NCBI GenBank assembly: GCA_029582165.1
Contig: CM055881.1
Location: 22,859,594 to 22,923,593, forward strand
Reading direction: 5' to 3'
DNA: 64,000 nucleotides
From: Portulaca oleracea
Taxonomy: Eukaryota > Streptophyta > Magnoliopsida > Caryophyllales > Portulacaceae
This document shows, piece by piece, positions 1 to 12,974 of this stretch. The first letter of the stretch is position 1. The number at the start of each line of letters is the position of its first letter. The position numbers were made by a program, and so were the translations under genes. A model generated the notes under the pieces. The model worked only from the letters and a program-made list of their open reading frames with translations, ran no database searches and had not been told where the DNA came from.

Positions 1-1142
1 TTTGCATATTGCTTTGTGTTTGTGTTGCTTGATGCTTTATTTACACAAGGAATATATCATTTTAATCATATTCCTGGAAATATATGGGTCCGAAGTCTGA
101 ACTAGTCTAATTGCATCTCTCTGGAGATTAGCGACAGCAGAATGCTCTTGTTCCATAGTACAAGTAATTCTTTTGCACTTCAATCCAGAATAATTGTTGT
201 TAAGCAAGGCCTGCTTTTTTGGGCCTTGGAATTGTAGGCAAAGCATAACTATTCTATAGTCTATAATGAGTCTGTTCAGGTTCCTATAAAAAAAAATGAG
301 TCTGCTCAGGTTTGCCATTCCTAGTTTTACTGTTTGGAAAAGGTGAAAGATTTTGTAAACCCAAATTTGGCATTTTTACTCTGTATTTGTGTCTCCTGGA
401 AATGTTTTAAGATTTAGAAAAAAATGTTTGAGAACTTATTTAGAACTGGAATTTATAGAAACGTGTTCTCAAAATAGGGTTTTGCGCAAACATCTCCAAA
501 GGGTGATATCAATTTGGAAAAAAAATTCATGGTTTTCAACTTTCAAGAACTGAATACCGAGCAGCATGCTGGTACTAATTTCTGTATATAATATTCCTTA
601 TATCATTATATGTATGTTACTTTGTGTAATTAAATTCTGATTGCATAGCTACATCATAAGACCACTACATGATGATCACAAGTTCACAACACAATTGAGC
701 TGAGTGGGATGGCACAGCCCATCTCTTTGGCTGCTATGTAGTGTTATAGTGCCCTCTTTTAGCCACCAGAAAGAACTTTGATATTCATGATCACCCTTTG
801 CTTTACAAAGCAACTCTGAAATAGGGTATTGTATGTCCGTTCATTTCCCTTAGATTCCCAAATCAGGTTTAGAAAATTTTCTCTGGTTGTATTTCGTCCC
901 CTTGTAGATAATTCCGGACATAACTGGGCTTAGTAGTCTTTTACATTACAAGCACCCTCAATCTAATGATGTTCCTTTTATTTTATTTTTTTAATCTTGT
1001 GTGTGTGTTTGGGGAGGGTGGGGGAGAGTAACTTAGCTCAAATCTCCCCCCTATTTACTCACGTGAAATGACTTCTTACACATTCTCAAAAAGTGGCTTT
1101 TCCATATCTGATTTGCAAAAGTTATTTTTTTCTCCGTATCAG
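1..1142. other. Upstream intron sequence of the nuclease gene
   Basis: AT-rich sequence with poly-A and poly-T runs that precedes the first exon I can recognise. The nuclease gene needs earlier exons for its XPG-N and XPG-I catalytic domains, but I could not find a convincing coding segment here. It is therefore probably intron, with the 5' exons lying before the window. I see no RNA gene or clear repeat. Confidence 0.5.
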
Positions 1143-4100
1143 ATGAGTATATTCTTCCAAGGATTGCTGAGAGAGAGCTGCGGAAATTTGCCAATTTGCG
1201 GTCATCATCTTCACGGTTAGGAGCTGCGCTGCCATTGGACAAGGTACTTCATGCTTCCTGGGGTGCCCCTCTCAATCAAGGCCCCCTCTCAAGTGAAGCC
1301 GAGTATCTACTATCTAGTTGCTAATATCTGAGTTCTATTAAGTAGTCTTTGCAAGAATAATCTCTAAACATTTGTTTAGATTGATTTGACATTGTGTCGA
1401 TTATGATAGCAAGCAAAGGTATTACAGATTTTTGAAAATGGACAAATAACTAAGTTATGTGAAGCTTCCACACATACAGCCAAAAAATTAAAAGAAGAGT
1501 AGAGCAAGGAGAAGAAAAAAGCAGAATTGACATCTCTGCATTGACTATCTTGAAATGATTTCCGTTAAACCATCAATTTTTGTGTTAATTTCAAGATAGG
1601 TCAGGGAAATTACACGTTAAGTCCAAAAATGAAAACAAGAGGATACAAATATAGATAAATAATCTTATATAATTCCTATAGTCACAACTCACTCATCTTT
1701 TCTTTTTTTTTTTTTGTTTTTTTTTTCCATCTATGCTTTACTATGTGCACAGATGCCAATTAAATGTCCTATTTCTGAAGTGTTGAAGCGCAGAAGAGTT
1801 CAAGGTAAGGAATGCTTTGAGGTTTCATGGGAAGAATTTGATGGCCTTAAAACATCCATAGTTCCAGCTGATCTTGTAGAGAGGTAATTTCAAGTTGGTG
1901 ATGTTTGCCTGCCTTTTGTTGATCATGTTATTCAAGGTTTGGTTCTGTAACCTGACTTGCTGCCAACAGATTCTGTTTGGTTGGTGGGATGACTTTCTTC
2001 TTGTCAAGCCCGGATGCTTAAACCTGATCATACACATTTTATAGTGTCTGTTTTATTATAGTCATGTTAGTCACAACACTTAAACTGTGTTTTTAGTCCA
2101 AAGGTGAAGGGTGAAGTGAACATGCCTTATGTCGGTTTGGACTGGCCCTGTTCTTTAGGGAGATAAAAGTAGGGAAGGTAAGTAAATGAGTAAGTTTTGG
2201 TAGGTAAGTTAGTATAAGTAAAGGCGAGTCACGTCACTTAAAACATATACATTTTTTTAATAATTGAAATCCTGCATTACCTGGACACGGCAGTTAGGCT
2301 GCCGTACTAGGGTTGACACGACCAAACGCGGATCCTGATGCATGCTTACCCCGACAAAGGAGGGATCTATAGATTCGTCAATCAAGGCCCAAGAATAACC
2401 AAGCATCAATCAAACCTAAATAGCGAAGAGTATCAAAATCATTCCCAAATCGTTAACAATAGGGCTTCCAATCAAGTTCAATACCCACCAAATAAACCCC
2501 ACATGACTATATATAACATACAAGGGTCCCAAATCAACACAAAACTAGCCCAAATATCATCAAACACCAATGAAACAGTGACCCATTAACAACCAGCAAA
2601 TTTTAGTATTTGAGAAATAAAAGAGAAAGGGAAACAAGATATGATCATCTATAAAGGATTTAATCCACCAAGGATGATCTGCGGAACCAAGAAACTTGCA
2701 TAAAGATTGAATCACCAACAAGAGGCTTGATCACCCAAGATTGAAGATTTCACCAAGTTGAAATAAAGGATTCCACCATTCAACCATCAAGAAACCACTC
2801 TTCCACCACCACCATGTATCCCATGGATAAAGATTAGTAAAGATTTTGAGGAAGAGTTTTCAAATACCCAAGAGTTTTCATTTCATCAAGTCATAATCTG
2901 ATTACAACCCTAAAGATTGAAACTTTAAATGGACAAAGTTAGAGTGATCCTCATGGCATTAACAAATTATCATTAAGGGCCCTAATTTATTCAAAATTAC
3001 TACTTGGGAGAGGGGGACATAGAAAGGGGTAAAAGGATTTTTTTTAGGGTTAGGGAAAATACCCAAGAAAAGAGGGCGGAAAAGAAGAGAAGTGTTGAAA
3101 ACGCAGATGGCACGATCGTGCCTTGGATGGCTCGATTATGCAATGCCTCCCAGAAGGTATGGCACGATCGTGCTCTTGGATGGCACGGTGTTGTTGGTAG
3201 CTTTTTTCTGCTGACTTCAAACTAACTTCTTCGTCCAAACTTCGATTTAGCTACATAATATATCGATGGAAAACTCCCTGTGTCTACTTTATTCTCAAAT
3301 TTCAAGTCCATCCAAGTTTTATTGAAGGAGTTATAATGAAAAGAATGAACAAATGTCTTTTTCTTTGCCCAATTTTGTCCACTTTCTTCCTTTCAGCCTT
3401 TTTCCCTTGATGCTTCTTTGCCTTCTTATTTGGCCTTCCTTGGTATAATCGTAGGCTCATGAATCATGATGCTCCCCGAATGACCCACCTTGGTCGGAAA
3501 GTGACCGAGTTGCCCGAGAGTGCCCCGAATGATGATAAAGGATGCTTCTCCGCCCATTATTTATGCCGAAAACAACCTAGTTCCCTTGAACCCTATGGCC
3601 CCGTGGGACTAGCCCAAAACTTGAAGGCCCAAAACTAATGACCCCGAGGTCAGACATGTATTAGATCCGGACACAGGACCCGTGGCGGACCCGGGCGGAA
3701 TTGCAGGACACGGCCAAGAAGGAACCCTAGTCACGACAAACCCTAGATTGAACAATTGGACAACCAATTGGTGGGTATTCGGGTGGCAGGTGGGGCTTTA
3801 GGTCAAATGGATGTTGCGACCCCATCGATGGGTTTTCTCCTGCCAGCAGTCGCCGATTTCCGGTCGCCGAAAGTGCATCTTTTTTGTTTGCCTTGACAGA
3901 TTTCTCGTGCTGGTTTTGGGTCGCCGATTAGAGACGGAAAAGAGGAGAGAAAAGGGGGCAGAGGTGGCGTATGTTTTCAGTTGGATACTAGGGCAGAGGT
4001 GGGGTATATTTTCAGTTGGGGACTAGGGGTTTTATCAGTTGGCGTATGTTTTCAGACGGGAGAGAGGAGAGAAAGGGGGCAGAGGAGGCGTGCACTAGCC

Positions 4101-6455
4101 ACATTGGAATTGGGCAGCCTAGGGTTTTCTTTTGGTTCATTTCTACATTTTTATTTTGATTATTTTAAAATGTGGCAGCAATTTGTTTTCGGGCTTTTTA
4201 AAAGGACTGAATATATTCTCTATATAGGCCAAATCAATTTGAAGTATCCCTGAGTTAACAATTTTTAAGGATGCCTTTAAAAAGATAATAATATTTCACC
4301 TCTAATATAATTAAATATGTTATGCAACTTAGGGGTCGTGTGTCCCCTACCGTGTCGAACCCTTGGATACCGTGTCCCCGTGTGTGTAATTTTTAGGGAT
4401 GCCATGTCGGACCCTTGGATCCGTGTCTGTGTTGGATACCCGTGTCTCGAGTCCAGGTAACATAGTTGAAATCCTAAAACCCTTCACAAAATCCAATCAC
4501 ATAAGTCATATGACTTATTAAATATATTAATTTTAAATATATAATAGGAAATTTGGATCAAAATAATACAAATTTCGGGGGTATTGGACGATAATAGCAT
4601 GAACAATTTTCTTGGATGTGAATATTATGAACTTCGGAGGTATTTTGTGTTAGCAGCATGCCACCAAGTCCATGAGGTAGAAACTCAGTTTAATGATGAC
4701 GTGGAGGATGATGATTGCTCGTTAAGCCTTTTCACAAGTTTTTGCACTGGATGACAGTTTTTTTGTCAATATCCCCCATCATTTTACTGTATTGTTCAAT
4801 AATAAACATTGATGTCAAGCCAATTTCTTAAGTCAACAGTCCACATTACCTAACCATGTTGCCAGCTTATGCAAAAAAACCTGTGAAAAAGGATCAAGGA
4901 TCAAGCACGACCCTTCATGTCATTATTAAACTGTGTTTCTGCTTCATAGAATCGGTGATGTACTGATGACACAAATACCTCAAAAGTTCATACTATTCTC
5001 ATTCAAGGAAATTGTTCATACTATTATCGTCCAACACCCCCAAAGTTTGTATTATTTTGATCCAATTTTACTGTATATATTACAAAAGGTATTCTAGGTA
5101 GTGTAAGTAAGGTAAGTAAAGTTAGGCAAGGTAAGCAGTTACTTACCTCTAAGAACAGGGCATTGTGGTCATACTTAAGTCTAGCTGAAGAGTGCCATAA
5201 AACTAAGGGTTTTTTTAAAATTTTTTTTTATTATAAAGAAAAGAAAGTAAAATTAGAAAGCTTGGATAATGTCCTTATAACTACTCCAGTCCTAGAAAAC
5301 TTCGTAGCTGCTGAGACGCTTGTCTTTTGGGATCTTGGAAAACCTGTTATACACAATTAGTTGACTGACCGGTGATTTTGTCATTTTGACAGTGCTTGTT
5401 CTGAGAAGATTGCTGAGTTTGAGGAAAAGAAAGCTCAAAAAAAGAAACAAAGTCGTCATAAACCAAAATCCAAGAAATCAGATGACAATGCATCCTTGGC
5501 TAATGTTGAACTGAAACTCCAAAAGCTGTTACTTGAGATAGAGTCTGAGGACAATGCAAGGAAAGGGTATTCTTTGTATCCAGTTATCTCTGCAGTGGAA
5601 AGCAGTAGCAACGATGATTCGATGACCCTGGGATCACTTCTTAATGGGCAATACGGAAATAAAATTACCAACGAACCAAATGTTTGCTGCCGCTCAGAGC
5701 CTTGTGATACTGCAATGGAAATGGATGTAATTGATCTACTGATCCCAATACCAAAGAAATCAGAGTACAAAGCTTCCATCTCCATTGCCAATGGCAACTT
5801 AAAACTCCAGGAGCCATTGCTTGAGATAGAGTCGGAGGACATTGAAACAAGAATGTATTCATGTCCAAGTACCTCTATACCAACAAGCACCCACAAAAAC
5901 GATTCAATGATCTCAGGAACATCTGTTAACCAGCAATACGAATGCAGAATTGCCAATAAGGCGTCCAGTGACTACCACAGAGAGCCCTTAACTAGTATGG
6001 ATATGGATATGATCGATCTATTGAGCCCAGAACCAAAGAAACTAGAAGACAAAGCTTCCATTGCTAGCGTCGGCCTAAAACGCAAAGAGTTAGTTGAGTT
6101 TGAGACTAGATGGCATTCACAGTGCTCAACCCCAACATCAGGAAGCAGCAGCAAGGATGATACGTCGATGTCAAGCATGTCCCTTAACAAACAAGATGAA
6201 GGTCAAATTAGCAATAATGAGCCCCCTGGTGATTGCTGCTTAAACTCTTCAACCACTGTTAAAATGGATATAATTGATCTACTGAGCCCTTCTCCCGAGC
6301 AAAGGGTACGTTGTCTCTCAAAGTATCAAGGTAATGTAGAGGAGTTAAATACTATAGATCTCAGTGATTCAGATGCTGAAATGTCTCCTGAGCATGCCCA
6401 GAAAGCAAGGGAGCTTAGAGTTTTCCTAGACAACATTAGGGAAGAGTTGGATTGA
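1143..6455 (+). CDS. SEND1: SEND1/GEN-like Rad2/XPG-family structure-specific nuclease, 3' exons
   Basis: Three exons fit: 1143-1243, 1753-1883 and 5393-6455 (stop TGA), each with GT..AG borders and matching phases (AG|T across the last intron gives Ser). The first exon encodes DEYILPRIAERELRKFANL, typical of the end of the plant GEN/SEND1 nuclease core. The second and the start of the third encode the chromodomain-like segment (VQGKECFEVSWEEFDGLKTS), followed by a lysine-rich stretch that could be a nuclear localisation signal. The last exon gives 353 residues and ends in an ARELRVFLDNIREELD helix. Proteins of this family cut flaps and Holliday junctions in the nucleus. The catalytic half lies outside the window. 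The tail holds three diverged repeats of about 90 residues, each ending in an IDLL-type motif. GEN-like 2/SEND1 is preferred over GEN1 from the tail, but paralog choice is uncertain. Confidence 0.78.
2274..4465. mobile_element. 2.2-kb element with short inverted ends and a 10-bp flanking duplication
   Basis: TTGAAATCCT occurs at 2264-2273 and again at 4466-4475. Just inside lie TTACCTGGACACGG on the left and its diverged inverse (CCGTGTC...TCCAGGTAA) on the right. A 9-10-bp duplication suggests a Mutator-like element. The interior has no supported gene; short frames at 3004-3225 and 3811-4253 look fortuitous. The right end repeats CCGTGTC-type words. Confidence 0.5.
3109..3174. repeat. Palindrome pair GGCACGATCGTGCC
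   Basis: A perfect 14-bp palindrome, GGCACGATCGTGCC, at 3109-3122 and a copy with one terminal change at 3161-3174. A degenerate copy lies between them (3129-3142). The same CACG..CGTG plan recurs in LTR-like regions elsewhere in the window. Confidence 0.75.
4553..5066. mobile_element. Foldback (long inverted repeat) MITE in the nuclease intron
   Basis: The left arm starts TTGGATCAAAATAATACAAA and continues for about 100 bp. The right arm is its inverse and ends at TTTGATCCAA. Each arm holds spaced words such as GTATTGGACGATAATAG. No reading frame is present. It should form a long hairpin if transcribed with the host pre-mRNA. Confidence 0.7.
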
Positions 6456-7098
6456 AAATTCAGCACTGCATGAGCATGAGACTGATTGTACTCGAACGCT
6501 CTGTAATTCTGTCAAGTTAATCTGTTCAGATGCGTGTATTTTATTTACGCTGCTGTATAAGATATTTTCGGCAGCTGCACAAAGCTTCTGTTCTGTTAAG
6601 CACCTTTTAATTATTGGAAAACAAGGTGGGAAGAAAATTTTTGAAAGGTGAGTAACTTTCCTTCACTGGCTTTTCAAAAAGAGTAAAGGAAGAAAAGTTG
6701 GAAGACAAACATCATGGAAAACTTACAGTGAATTTGTCATCAATATTCTCGGCTTCCATTTGAGAGGAAAGTGAAGAGAATATAATAGGCAAGATGAGAG
6801 GTAGGACAGGAGAGCGAGAGAGTTAAATGATTGGTTGTGATAAATGGGTCTCTTATATATTAGATGAGTGAAGATAAACAAGAATTTTCCTTTCATCTAA
6901 TTTTTTGAGAATCAAACAGAGCCTTAAATTCCATTATAAGAACTTCCGATGACAATGTCATATTATTGAGTTTGTAATTCTATTTTCAAATGTATCAAGG
7001 CTATTTTTGTTGGACTTGGAACCTTGTATACTCTAAAGTTATAGCTTTATTTGAGTGATATATATATGAAAATTTCCCGGTTTAGAATTGTTCTCTGC
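6456..7098. other. 3' flank of the nuclease gene
   Basis: The stretch after the stop codon presumably contains the 3' UTR and poly(A) region of the nuclease gene. I see AT-rich DNA without a gene, RNA gene or clear repeat. Confidence 0.45.
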
Positions 7099-7223
7099 TA
7101 AGGGGCAATGGGTTGGGTCCCTATAGGATTAAGAGGACCGATACAAATTTATAGTTCAATAGGCCGATCTAGATCTAACCTGAACTGATATAGTCGGGCC
7201 AGGCGGCCCATTGCCCACCTCTA
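7099..7223. mobile_element. hAT-like MITE, 125 bp
   Basis: Terminal inverted repeats TAAGGGGCAATGGG and, in reverse complement, TAGAGGTGGGCAATGGG flank a short non-coding core. The flanking 8-mers TTCTCTGC (7091-7098) and TTCTCTAC (7224-7231) match at seven of eight positions, as expected of an old hAT-type target duplication. Confidence 0.6.
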
Positions 7224-8868
7224 TTCTCTACTAATAAGACAAAGTATTTAGATATTGAATTACATTTTGGTTCAAGTATAAACTTGGAAAACATTAAGTT
7301 ATAAGTGTAATGAACTGCTTTCCTGTCACGAAAAATCCATTTCATTTATTTCGTGTTCATTTCCATCCTTTCCCCAAAACAATAAAAGCATACTAGTTTG
7401 ATACACAAGCAAGCAACTCTAATCACGAGTCTTGTTCAAGATTGATCAACACACTTCATAACATAGATCAAGTTTAATTAATTTATGGCTCTTTTATGAA
7501 TCATAGATTCATAAAGGAGCTAATCAACACAACTAATAAGCTACAGAGAGATGCCTTTATAATACTTGGATAAAACTATTTAAGCCCCTTACTCATATAT
7601 TCTAAAAAAAATAAAAAAAATTAATTACTGAAGCGAGCATGAAAAATAGTTACAACAATAGCCTACAACTAAATCCTCTAACAAGCACAACAGATCGAAT
7701 TAGTCAGCATTTGCCTGTCCCATGAGTTGACGTAGAGCAACTACTAATCCCTCATTCCCTCCTCGTTTTCTAGCTTGTATGCAATTTATTACGTGCATCC
7801 AGAGCATGTGCTTCAGATACTACAATTATTCACCCACATATATTAGGTTGTTCACCCATATATGTTAGGTTGTTTACTCACAAATATCTGGAGCACATAC
7901 TCTTGGTGCATGTAATATATATTGTAGCTCATGGGATGATGAAGTTGTGGAATTTCTTTTCAATTCCCTAGTGGCCTCCTCTTTGAAATATTAAACCATT
8001 GAATGAACACATAAAACTGCATTATGTTTGTTTTTCCCCGGTTATCAATCTAACACTATCACTAGTTTAGCCAGTAAATACAAGTATTATCTTAATAAAA
8101 TAACGCTAAATATACAAATTCGTATCCTTATCAGGCTGAACATTTTCTCACATAATTCCTCACATCCTTCTATAATCCCTTATGGTAGAAGAAACGAGAC
8201 GATTTTTACTAGTTACTTCTACACCAGAGAATCCCCCAAAAGACGGTTCGAGTTCATTTCTAATTTCAAAGTTTTAGTAATCTATTAATTTCTTACTTAT
8301 CACTTGTGGAGAAAGCCATCATTTCCACTAGTTCGAGTTACCCATTTCAACAGATGGAGAATCTATGCAAATGTACACATATATATTCCCTACACCCTTC
8401 AAAAGATCCCATACTTTCGATTTACATACACACATTACATTACACAGGATAAACGTAAATTTTAGACAATTCAAGATGGTTATTAAGCATCTTGATTGAA
8501 GATATGTATATCATTGTCGCAACTCAAATTATGTTTTTCATACACAGGATAAAATAGATCGATCGTGGACCAACAGTGTACTGGATCGAAGCCTTGGCTA
8601 AATTAGAATATATTATTGATTGGTATTCAATAACACATTACATTACATTTGGTATTCAATAATAACACATTACATTACATATACATATTTAGGGAAATAG
8701 AAATCAATCAAAAATCAATCTCAGTAGCATTGCTAAGGACGATTATGTACAGATGACGAATAATGACACTACGAAATCGAGCATGTTGCAACACTGACTA
8801 GACTGACTTGTGTATCGACCTCTAGGATGTGAAATTACGTCCATACTTAACTGCTTAAGAACTCCGCA
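7224..8868. other. Intergenic region and 3' flank of the first MYB gene
   Basis: AT-rich DNA between two convergent genes. The right part is the 3' flank of the minus-strand MYB gene. A short tandem duplication (GGTATTCAATAA with CACATTACATTACAT) lies at about 8620-8682. Nothing else is recognisable, and the frame at 8028-8288 has no family features. Confidence 0.5.
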
Positions 8869-10525
8869 TCAGAAGTTGATGACATCCTCAGCTGAAAAAT
8901 CTATGAAACCGCTTATATCCAGCATATCTTCATTCATATTACCTTCTCCAAGGCAGTATTCACTGCTACTGCTAGATGAATTGCAACCCTCAATGTGATT
9001 ATAACCAGGAATAGCCTCCATCAGCTGATCCAACTCCTGTTTTTCAACTCCAAACTCAGCACTGGTTGATGAATCTTGGGGCTCATAAACTTTCCATGTT
9101 TGAACATTTACATAATTATTTTCCATCGTAAGCCAATCAGCAAAGATAACTCTTGGCAACAAGGTCTGGTGGTGATAGTTATGCCCTTGTTTCTCAATCG
9201 ATTTGAGCTCGAAACTTGAATCTTGGTTTGAGAAAGAAACAGTCTTGTACATGTTTGAGACAGTTCTGAATACAGGTTTTGTGTCAAGTGCCATGTCTTC
9301 GGATTTCACCATCCTTTTCTTCAAATAAGAGTGCCAGTAGTTCTTTATCTCGTTGTCTGTCCTCCCTGGTAAGTGTTTCGCTATCTGAGCCCACCTGATC
9401 CATTCAATAAAGTTCGTTACAGTCAAGACTACGTACGTACCTCAATTTGTACAAAAGTAATTAATGTAGCTTCCTACAGCATTACAGAGTGTAACTGTCT
9501 TTTTCTTATTGCCTTTGAGCAGATATTTTCTACAGGATATTACAAAAGGGATCATTTCCTAATTAACTGTTTTTCTTTCTTTTTCAATTTCAGTCCCTTT
9601 CATAATCATCAGCAATAGTATGAATATTCCCATCGAAAACATAAACGACAAAAAGTTATAAAAGAGGGGTCAAAATAATTAAGCAGCCATGAGTTTGATA
9701 ATGTAATGACAGTCAGACGAGTCGCCCAACTTGATCAACAATGATGGGGAATTGGTTGGTACTTATTTAGTATAGACTTACTTGTTCCCCAAGGTATGGT
9801 GAAGGGTCACAATAATTTGTTCTTCCTGAGGGGTAAACATGCCTCGCTTTAGCCCTGGCCTTAAGTAATTAATCCATCTTAGCCTGCAACTCTTCCCATT
9901 CCTCTTCAATCCTGGGGACAAAACCATGGGAGTATGAAATTTCAACCACTTTGAAATATCAATGATAGATTAACTTCTTCTACTAAGTACATCTTCCCAC
10001 ACCTGAGCTGTTGATAAATATAATGAACACTTTTAATTCAACATTTACCTAAACCAATAATTTAGAAGTGGGAGCACATAAAGTAGATCATATTCAAGGC
10101 TAAGTCATTTTCTGATGCGTTATGTAGTTAGGTTATACATTAACAGAAATCAGAGCCAGGTAAGAATTTGTAAAACAAGCCAAGGAATCGTATATGCATG
10201 GTTGAATGAACTTAATTGAAAAAGTCCCCCAAATACACTTGATTCATATGTGCCTACATTACTATTGATCAGAACATAATAAAAAAAAGTCTGAAATAGC
10301 AGGGCCAGACACACAGCACTCTGCTTCACATCTAAATTAAGTCTGATACACATATTAATGAAGATTTAAGAGAAATGTAGAAAACATACCAGCATTGATG
10401 GGGACAGTGGTCCAGCAACCAATACCATGTTGAAGAATATAGTCTCTTAGCTTCTGATCTTCTTCTGGTGACCACAACCCTTTCTTGTGCTTCTTCACTC
10501 CCTTTTCTAATGGATTACAGCCCAT
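8869..10525 (-). CDS. R2R3-MYB transcription factor, LAF1-like (first copy)
   Basis: Three minus-strand exons: 10525-10390 (ATG at 10525), 9911-9782 and 9394-8869, with GT..AG borders, giving 263 residues. The 136- and 130-nt first exons match the common R2R3-MYB pattern. R2 (from about residue 16) keeps its three tryptophans; R3 begins with Phe in place of the first Trp, as usual, and ends [17 protein letters not shown]. The family binds DNA in the nucleus as a transcriptional regulator. Exons 1-2 and the motif LPRVIFADW (nt 9124-9168) resemble the LAF1/MYB18 subgroup, known in Arabidopsis for far-red light signalling; that role is inferred by similarity only. The C-terminus is acidic ([15 protein letters not shown]), a possible activation region. 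Introns are short and free of insertions, unlike its paralog at 48061-54091. All key residues look intact. Confidence 0.9.
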
Positions 10526-12974
10526 GTTATAGTATGAACAACCAACACCCTAGTTAGCTAGCTAGCTTTAACCCCTCCAAATCCTCTATTTTATGTCAAC
10601 ACTCCAAGTAGTGAATGAAGTAGAAGAGAGGTCAATGCTGATGCAGAAGCAGCAGGGAGGCTGCCTATGCTTAGAATTTAAAGACAACCATGACTTGTAA
10701 CTCTTGACAGTTTATGAATTTTTTAAGGGTATAGCAGGATTATTGTATCTTTACTTGTCATTTAGCACAAAAAACAATCACAAGTCTTATTTGTATATTA
10801 CTGAAGAATTCATTAAAGAAATGAATCTTGTTTTTTTGTTTGTTAAAAGCCATCAATAATCAATTCTATGAAACCTATACAAAGTAGGGACTTCCCCTTC
10901 AAAAAAATACCTCTTTAACTCTTGCCCCACCCTACACTAGTCTCTCCTTAGGATTCCTTTCACTATTCGTCATTTTTTTAGGCCGTACTCAAAAATATAT
11001 ATAAGAAAACAATGGAGGCCCAATGAGGGGTTTGACAGCATGAATAGTTAATTTCCTCAATTTTAAGGAAAAAAAAAAGTAGAAATATGATGTTGGAGTA
11101 CATTATATTGTCATAACTACATTTGTTCCATGACATGAATATCATGATGGTTGCACTTGGTCCGTTTGTTTTAGATCCCTATCTGAAGTGATAAGATGCA
11201 GATCGACGGAAAGCATTCGGTTGTGTTACAAACTTGATTAGTTAGGTACTTGATCGATTTGATGATCAATTGGCAAGGAGTTGAAGCATGATTTAGGTCT
11301 GACTTGATCAAACAAGAATATTGGGTAATACAGTATACATTGAGGCCGGAGTATTCTGACACAAAAGATTAACAAGAAGAAGACAAAGGCGGCTGATTTT
11401 CAATGGTGCAATTTGATGATAAGTAGTAGATAGGAGGTCAACCTGGAATATAATACAGTGCACAGTATACCAAAAAGAAATGCATGCGTATACAGTACTA
11501 AGTACTGACATATGATAAGATGTCCCCAAGATTATGTTGGGATTATTTTAACAAACAAAGACTTGATCGCATTAGAAATACACGCTGAATTTGTTAGGCC
11601 TACGTACTGAAATCAGCCAATCTAGACTTCCTTGTAAGAAAATCGTAGAGAAACCAACAAACCAGAACACATCCAATAAAAATGGTATCACTCTCATTTT
11701 TTTTTTTTTTTTTACTTTTATTATCTTGGAAGGGTTGTTGGAATTCACACTGGTGTGTAAAATTCATGGGTAAAAGTTAAATTGTGGTAATTTTTGGTAA
11801 ATTTATGTTAATATATCAAAATTAAATTTTTTTTTGTTTTTTAACTTTAGTAAGTTTTGGTAAATTTTAGTAAATTTAGGCAAAAACTAGTAAATTTTAG
11901 TAAGTTGAACTTACCAATTTGAAAGGCCTAGTCATTTTTGGGTTACTTGGGTTGCAAAAACCCAAGAATTAACCCATCATCAGGTGATGAAATGCTGCTG
12001 AATTCATGCATACATAGGATCGATGACTAGTAGTAATATTTAATAACCAAAATTTCCTTATTCGTTGGTAAATGATTAAGAAATGGCTGGTTTGGTCCCA
12101 TAACTAACCCTGCAATATTCTATGTCACCTGCGCCAAAGTTTTGGACTGCTCTGTTTGCAGTTTAGTGGCTAATTATTCTGCATTACCATACACCTAATT
12201 CCTGCAGTATACTTTCCAAAAAAGGAAGCCTATATGGATATCTGAATCCTCCATGCTAGAAAACTATCTACTTAACAATAGAAAGCTAAGTCAGGCAGAG
12301 CAATAGGCTGCACTGATGCCTATATATATCCACATTTCATAAAGAATCTCTAGATGGGTTTCTTTGAGCTAAAGTGTTATAATTTTTTCAACTTACACAT
12401 TAATGAAATTTCAAGAGGAGGAGGGGAGATGGGTCTTTTAGAAGAAAATGATCTATCGTCAAATGTAAAGGGGAAACACTGTCATCTAGACATGAATGTT
12501 CTCATTCATTTGTATTTAGGTGACTAGTGAGGGAGGATTTATATAATAATTTTAAAATAATATGAGTCTTGGGACAACACATTTTTTATGTGTCTTAGCT
12601 TGCCATATTATTAGAACCATATATATTATTATATATAATTAAATTGAAATTAAATGATACGATTGGATTCTATAGCTATGATATATATCACATATAATTT
12701 TGGCTTATTGATGAGGTTGATTGATTTGATTAGGGTATAATTTATAATCATTGGCGTAGTCAATGCTTGCAGGGCTTCTTATAATTGATAATTAACACTA
12801 AATATAAAAAAAAAGTTGGTGTAACAAATTATAAGAAATACTAATTTAATGAAGGGTAAAACATTTAAATGTGTCTTGGGGGCATCACCCATAATAATTT
12901 GAAAATGATATGACTAAGATACGAGAATGGGGTATTTCAAATAATGAAACTGGTTTTGTTTTCCGATAAAAAAA
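10526..12974. other. Upstream region of the first MYB gene
   Basis: Contains the MYB 5' UTR and promoter on the minus strand. A CTTTAAATTC word (plus strand 10676-10686), about 150 bp before the ATG, is a weak TATA-like candidate. Around 11780-11920 the words GTAAATTT and TTTTAGTAA recur, and a poly-T run lies at 11697-11713. I find no supported gene; the short frames here lack family features. Confidence 0.4.

Larger units (their letters stand above)
2144..5161. mobile_element. DNA transposon remnant in the last intron of the nuclease gene, with nested insertions
   Basis: The left end reads GGCCCTGTTCTTTAGGGAG followed by GGTAAGTAAATGAGTAAG-like DNA. The right end, in reverse complement, reads GCCCTGTTCTTAGAGGTAAG. 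These imperfect terminal inverted repeats resemble PIF/Harbinger or hAT termini, but I see no clean target duplication. Two further elements (2274-4465 and 4553-5066) lie inside it, which explains most of the 3.5-kb intron. Confidence 0.45.

Noticed and set aside
5456..5956. 166-codon minus-strand frame over the nuclease last exon
   Set aside because: It is antisense to a clearly coding plus-strand exon with family similarity, and has none itself.
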